A stretch of DNA of 64,000 nucleotides from the NCBI RefSeq assembly GCF_004745955.1, contig NZ_SRLD01000031.1, forward strand, positions 1-64,000, in the 5' to 3' direction. Positions 60,663 to 64,000 of the stretch are shown piece after piece. The notes under the pieces were generated by a model, which saw nothing but the letters and a program-made list of their open reading frames with translations, did not search any database and was not told the origin of the DNA. The stretch is from Hymenobacter elongatus. GTDB taxonomy: Bacteria > Bacteroidota > Bacteroidia > Cytophagales > Hymenobacteraceae. The position numbers were made by a program, and so were the translations under genes. How positions within the stretch are numbered: position 1 is the first letter of the stretch; the number at the start of each line of letters is the position of its first letter.

Positions 60663-61550
60663 ATGAAGATTGTCATAACCGGTTCATTAGGAAACATCGG
60701 CAAGCCCCTGGCCGAAGAGTTGGTGCTAAAACGGCACGCGGTTACCGTTATCAGCAGCAAGCCGGAAAGGCGGGTAGCCATCGAAGCCCTGGGCGCCACG
60801 GCGGCCATTGGCTCGCTGGAAGACACGGAATTTCTGGCCACTACTTTCGCCGGGACCGAGGCCGTATTTGCGATGGTGCCGCCCAATTTTGGCGCACCCA
60901 ATCAGGTGGACTATTACCGGAGCATCACCCGTAGATACGCCCAGGCCATTGTGCGGGCGGGAGTGAAGCGGGTGGTACACCTGAGCAGCTACGGCGCCCA
61001 TCTGGACCAGGGCACCGGCTTCGTCCTGGGTTCGCACCACGCCGAAGGCCTGCTAAATGAGCTTTCCAGCGTCGCCCTGACGCACCTGCGGGCGGGGTAC
61101 TTCTATACCAATTTGTACGGCTTTGCCGGCATGATAAAAGGCCAGGGTCTGATTGGAGCCAACTACGGGGGCGACGACAAGCTGGAGCTGGTGCACCCGC
61201 GCGACATTGCTGCCGTCGCGGCCGAGGAGCTGACGACTGCGGCTACTGCCCAGCCCGTGCGCTACGTGGCCAGCGACGAGTGCACAGCCAGCGAAGCCGC
61301 CCGCATCCTGGGAGCCGCCATCGGCAAGCCGGACTTGCAATGGCTCACCTTCACCAACGAGCAAACTCAACGCGCCATGGAACAGCGCGGCGTGCCGGCC
61401 CACTTGGTGGCCAATTTTGTCGAACTGGGCGCTAGCACCCATAGCGGGGCTTTGCGGGAGGATTACGAGCAGCACAAGCCAGCGGCAATGGGCAAGACCA
61501 AGTTGGCCGATTTCGCCCAGGAGTTCGTGGCGGCTTACGACAAGGTATAG
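60663..61550 (+). CDS. NmrA-family NAD(P)-binding oxidoreductase
   Basis: 295 residues starting MKIVITGSLGNIGKPLAEEL. The dinucleotide motif is T-G-S-L-G-N-I-G (about 6-13), with S-S-K-P-E-R-R after the second strand suggesting NADP(H). H-L-S-S-Y-G-A-H and T-H-L-R-A-G-Y-F-Y-T-N are family marks of NmrA/HSCARG-type proteins. Only distantly similar to the gene before it. Both may reduce small carbonyl or quinone compounds; no substrate can be named. Confidence 0.85.
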   Translation: MKIVITGSLGNIGKPLAEELVLKRHAVTVISSKPERRVAIEALGATAAIGSLEDTEFLATTFAGTEAVFAMVPPNFGAPNQVDYYRSITRRYAQAIVRAGVKRVVHLSSYGAHLDQGTGFVLGSHHAEGLLNELSSVALTHLRAGYFYTNLYGFAGMIKGQGLIGANYGGDDKLELVHPRDIAAVAAEELTTAATAQPVRYVASDECTASEAARILGAAIGKPDLQWLTFTNEQTQRAMEQRGVPAHLVANFVELGASTHSGALREDYEQHKPAAMGKTKLADFAQEFVAAYDKV

Positions 61551-61626
61551 GAGTGTGGCACAGCCCCTGTTTGTCAACTTACGCCGCCCGTAGCTGTTCA
61601 TATCGTCGCTACTCTTCCGTTATCCA

Positions 61627-62061
61627 ATGACCCTTTCCGAAAAAGGCCCGCTGACCCCGGTTTCCACGCTGGCGGCTGTCTTCGAACCAATTTCACTAAC
61701 CATCCAACGCTGGCCCGGCATCACCGCCGCCGCCCACTGGGACCTCTACCGGGTGGGAGAACTAGTGGACGGAGCCGATTTTTACGTGGGCGACGAGGAA
61801 CTGGGCCACCTCCACCTGAACGGCGAGGCGCACCTGGCCACAAGTCCGGCTCTGGGCGCAGCGTTGGTGGCTGGCGGGCTGGCCCGGCCGCTACGCTTCG
61901 GCGGGGCGGCATACCGGGGATGGACGGAATTCAGCGTGCGCACTGCCGCCGATGCGGCGCACGCCACTTGGCTGTTCGAGTTGAACTACCAACGGCTGCA
62001 GGGCCGCCCCGAAGCCGAACTGGTCGCGGAAATTGCGACTCGGCAGCCCGCCTCGCGGTAG
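61627..62061 (+). CDS. luciferase-domain (DUF5519-like) protein
   Basis: 144 residues from ATG 61627. W-P-G-I-T-A-A-A-H near the N-terminus, D-F-Y-V-G-D-E-E-L-G-H-L-H-L-N-G-E-A-H-L and W-L-F-E-L-N-Y-Q-R-L at the end match the small luciferase-domain family of unknown function; it is unrelated to bacterial Lux enzymes. It follows the NmrA pair by 76 bp on the same strand. Likely cytoplasmic. Confidence 0.72.
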   Translation: MTLSEKGPLTPVSTLAAVFEPISLTIQRWPGITAAAHWDLYRVGELVDGADFYVGDEELGHLHLNGEAHLATSPALGAALVAGGLARPLRFGGAAYRGWTEFSVRTAADAAHATWLFELNYQRLQGRPEAELVAEIATRQPASR

Positions 62062-62174
62062 GAGCAGCCATAAGCCGAGGCTTGCTAAATGGCCTCGACG
62101 ACTACTCAGAATAGTACTAGCCCAAGCGCCTGACACTCTGCCGTGCCCTTGGGCTATTGATGAGTGTGAAACAC

Positions 62175-62550
62175 CTACTTGATTGCGGTAGCTTCCAGTT
62201 CAACTGTCAGGGTTTCAAACAGGCCTTTTACTTCCAGCAACGTCGTTGCTTACTGTATCCCGTGCTGGAGGGGGCCATGCTTGAAATACATTGAAGCAAG
62301 CGAACAACTCGGCGGACGAAGGGAGGTAGACATTCAACCGCACAACGTTATTGGGCTCGTACCTGGCCTCGCGGATGAGTTATTCCAGGTTTTGCAGAGT
62401 TTGCATGTCGGCGATGCTGGATTTGCCATCTGCGTCGATGGCCGTTTGGCCGGAACAGGAGAACGTGCCGATGGCCTGGGTTACTTCCACGGCTTGCACG
62501 TAGTTGCGGGCGTCCTGCCGTTGCCAGGGATTGTTGATGTTCTTTTTCAT
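62175..62550 (-). pseudogene. RidA/YjgF-family protein, decayed
   Basis: From ATG 62550: M-K-K-N-I-N-N-P-W-Q-R-Q-D-A-R-N-Y-V-Q-A, then G-T-F-S-C-S-G-Q-T-A-I-D-A-D-G, a RidA start. TAA at 62380-62382 interrupts Q-N-L-E / L-I-R-E-A, and R-L-N-V-Y-L-P-S-S-A-E continues. A frameshift after F-Q-A-W (about 62275) leads to Q-H-G-I-Q, a second TAA, then A-T-T-L-L-E-V-K-G-L-F and a proper end at 62175. Both stops sit where relatives have Gln (CAA to TAA). The intact enzyme would remove reactive imine intermediates. Confidence 0.85.
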
Positions 62551-62580
62551 GTGCTGTGTTGGTTGGGTTTGGGCTGATGC

Positions 62581-62664
62581 TTACTTGATAACACGAGTGA
62601 CCGGATGGGCTTGGTATAATCCTTTCCCAACCAGCGGGGCGAATAGCTGGTTGGCCGCCTCGAC
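62581..62664 (-). pseudogene. C-terminal gene fragment
   Basis: Minus-strand reading R-Q-V-E-A-A-N-Q-L-F-A-P-L-V-G-K-G-L-Y-Q then A-H-P-V-T-R-V-I-K and TAA at 62581. It looks like the end of a real protein whose front was replaced by the rearranged sequence to its right. Family not recognised. Confidence 0.4.
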
Positions 62665-62738
62665 CTGCCGGACCACGGCAACGCCCGCGCCTATGCTATT
62701 TTCGCGCACTGCTTCACCTGCACCTATGCCAACCGGCA
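62647..62738 (+). pseudogene. fragment of an alpha/beta hydrolase-OsmC type protein
   Basis: Plus-strand reading R-L-D-L-P-D-H-G-N-A-R-A-Y-A-I-F-A-H-C-F-T-C-T resembles the N-terminal part of bifunctional alpha/beta hydrolase-OsmC proteins (L-D-L-P-x-D-G, A-L-F-A-H-C-F-T-C). It has no start and runs directly into a transposase remnant in the same frame. Confidence 0.45.
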
Positions 62739-62862
62739 TCACCTTGAGCAGACGGTGAATAAATTAAAGCAGCACCGCCGCCGCGCCACCCGCTACGACA
62801 AACTCGACGCCTCTTTTGAGGCCTTCCTCTGCGCACGCAGCGCCACGCTATACCTTAACTGA
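62739..62862 (+). mobile_element. IS5-like transposase C-terminal remnant
   Basis: In frame with the preceding fragment: R-H-H-L-E-Q-T-V-N-K-L-K-Q-H-R-R-R-A-T-R-Y-D-K-L, then F-E-A-F-L and stop at 62860. V-N-K-L-K-Q-x-R-x-x-A-T-R-Y-D-K-L is the conserved C-terminal block of IS5-type DDE transposases with its catalytic Glu in L-E-Q-T. Only about 40 residues remain. Sequence up to 63020 is not recognisable. Confidence 0.6.
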
Positions 62863-63020
62863 GAACACCTCCTAGGCCACATTACCCACCATTTTGCCGG
62901 GCACCTAGCCGAAATTGAGGCCGAAGGCCCAGGGAGTGGCAGCGGAACATAACCCAGGCAATGCCGAAGTGCTGTTCAACGGCTTTTAGGTAGCCGCCAT
63001 CGCACCCGACTATCAGCCCA

Positions 63021-63207
63021 TCAGCCGTTCAGCACCGTGAAGTTCTGGCGGGCGTAGTGGGCCAGGAAATCAAGTAAATCGTCCCAGTCTTCCCCGCGAA
63101 AAAACCGGGGGTCGTGCGACTCGAATATGGCCAGCACCTGTGCCTGGTAGTCGGGGTGGGAGGTTCTAATAAGCGGGGGGGAGGTGGCTGGGGATGGTAG
63201 CTTGCAT
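63021..63207 (-). pseudogene. small protein gene interrupted at a C7 run
   Basis: ATG 63207 reads M-Q-A-T-I-P-S-H-L-P-P-A-Y then TAG. Removing one C from the seven-C run (G7 on the plus strand, 63175-63181) restores one open frame: M-Q-A-T-I-P-S-H-L-P-P-L-I-R-T-S-H-P-D-Y ... F-E-S-H-D-P-R-F-F-R-G-E-D-W-D-D-L and stop at 63021, about 60 residues. The gene may be a pseudogene, a phase-variable gene or a sequencing error. Family unknown. It is divided from the nitrilase gene by 25 bp, on the same strand. Confidence 0.55.
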
Positions 63208-63232
63208 TGATTCAGCCACAGAAGAATACAGA

Positions 63233-64000
63233 TTAGGCAGCCGGCCCAAATACATCGGGGCGGGCGTAGTGGCCGGTTACGTCCAGCGTCATCTGCTCCT
63301 CGGTGATGCGAGCCAAATCAATTTCGGCCATCAGAATCAACTCTTCGTCGTAGACTGGGCCGGCTAGGATGGTGCCATCGGGGCCGATGATGACGCTGCC
63401 GCCGCGCAGCAGGAAGGCGTCGGGGTCGGTGGGCAACTCGGGCGCGGGCTCCAGCCCGGCCGGCAGGTCTTTGACCTGCATCAGCGCTCCGGCCGCCACC
63501 ACGAAGCAGCGGCCCTCGAAGGCGTAGTGGCGGCTGGCTACCAAGTTCATTTCCTTGAGCTGGGGCCAGGCCGCCACGTGTATGTCCTCGCCCGACTCGT
63601 GCAGGCGCTGGCGTGCCGGCGGCATCCAATGCTCCCAGCAAATGAGGCCGCCCACCCGGCCCACGGCCGTGGGCACGGCGTGCAGGCTGCGGCCGTCGCC
63701 CTGGCCCCAAATCAGGCGCTCAGTGTAGGTGGGCATAAGCTTGCGGTGGATGTGGGCCAGCGTACCGTCGGCGTCGAAGGTGAGCATGGTGTTGTAGAGC
63801 GTGCCGCGGCCGCGGCCGGCCAACACCCGCTCATGCACGCTGATGTTGAGCACCACGCCGTGGGCGCGGGCCGCCGCGCCCAGCGCCTCGGTCACGGGGC
63901 CGGGCACCACCACGCTGTTTTCCGCGAGGCGGCGGTACACCTGCTTCACGGCCGGCGAGTCCCAGAGGTTCACGTCGCGGCAGCTGTCGAGCCAGGCGGG
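63233..64000 (-). CDS. nitrilase-family carbon-nitrogen hydrolase, partial
   Basis: Open from the window edge to the stop at 63233 (256 residues of the C-terminal part). The catalytic Lys is in [11 protein letters not shown] and the Cys region is [10 protein letters not shown], as in true nitrilases (C-W-E). The general-base Glu of the triad should lie upstream of the edge. [11 protein letters not shown] and [12 protein letters not shown] are further matches. The enzyme should hydrolyse nitriles to acids and ammonia. An internal GTG exists at 63973, but the homology continues through it to the edge. Confidence 0.9.
   Translation of the reverse strand, partial: PAWLDSCRDVNLWDSPAVKQVYRRLAENSVVVPGPVTEALGAAARAHGVVLNISVHERVLAGRGRGTLYNTMLTFDADGTLAHIHRKLMPTYTERLIWGQGDGRSLHAVPTAVGRVGGLICWEHWMPPARQRLHESGEDIHVAAWPQLKEMNLVASRHYAFEGRCFVVAAGALMQVKDLPAGLEPAPELPTDPDAFLLRGGSVIIGPDGTILAGPVYDEELILMAEIDLARITEEQMTLDVTGHYARPDVFGPAA

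Noticed and set aside
62863-63020. Possible gene remnant reading G-H-I-T-H-H-F-A-G-H-L
   Set aside because: The His-rich stretch looks protein-like, but it is short, has no start and matches no family I can name.

Overview
The window reads as chromosome of a GC-rich member of the Bacteroidota, most like Hymenobacter or a close relative (order Cytophagales). This is inferred from gene content: a gliding lipoprotein gldH beside a PSP1/RicT gene, C-terminal sorting domains of the type IX secretion system (T9SS), a giant Bacteroidota-type alpha-2-macroglobulin, LytTR regulators, PAS histidine kinases, and promoter boxes of the Bacteroidota type (TTTG, about 18-20 bases, TAnnTTTG). No tRNA, rRNA, CRISPR array or prophage was seen.

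Layout. 0-6 kb: the 5' end of an IS5-like transposase, then housekeeping genes (birA, rsfS, ftsH, an LUD-domain gene, an lpxH-like gene, a propeller protein). 6-20 kb: a secreted S8 protease, a lipoprotein metalloprotease, ricT-gldH, two cold-shock genes, an NmrA-type reductase, and envelope or DNA-binding proteins (PAP2, helix-hairpin-helix, DinB, outer-membrane barrel). 20-29 kb: the alpha-2-macroglobulin, then a ferredoxin and ferredoxin reductase pair. 29-34 kb: a hexapeptide acyltransferase, an OmpR-type regulator with a non-canonical receiver, a SulP transporter fused to carbonic anhydrase, and an AT-rich island.

34.4-42.2 kb is a purine (urate) catabolic block. Divergent puuD makes 5-hydroxyisourate from urate. 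The minus-strand genes allB, allC-like, ureidoglycine aminohydrolase, uraD, uraH and an HpcH/CitE-like gene cover 5-hydroxyisourate to ureidoglycolate. Hairpin repeats of three families sit in the gaps of this run.

42-64 kb is regulatory and accessory DNA: a hybrid kinase, fba with a divergent LacI gene, a second PAS kinase and NmrA-type reductases. It contains many broken genes: a LytTR regulator, a GH16 hydrolase, an AraC regulator, a RidA protein, a small C7-frameshifted gene, IS and hydrolase remnants and a PAS-kinase fossil. A partial nitrilase gene closes the window.

The most unusual feature is a set of MITE-like hairpins. One group shares GAAGCTGTTT-type ends with interchangeable stem and tip modules. 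A separate 155-bp element has perfect 29-bp terminal repeats and a 9-bp target duplication.
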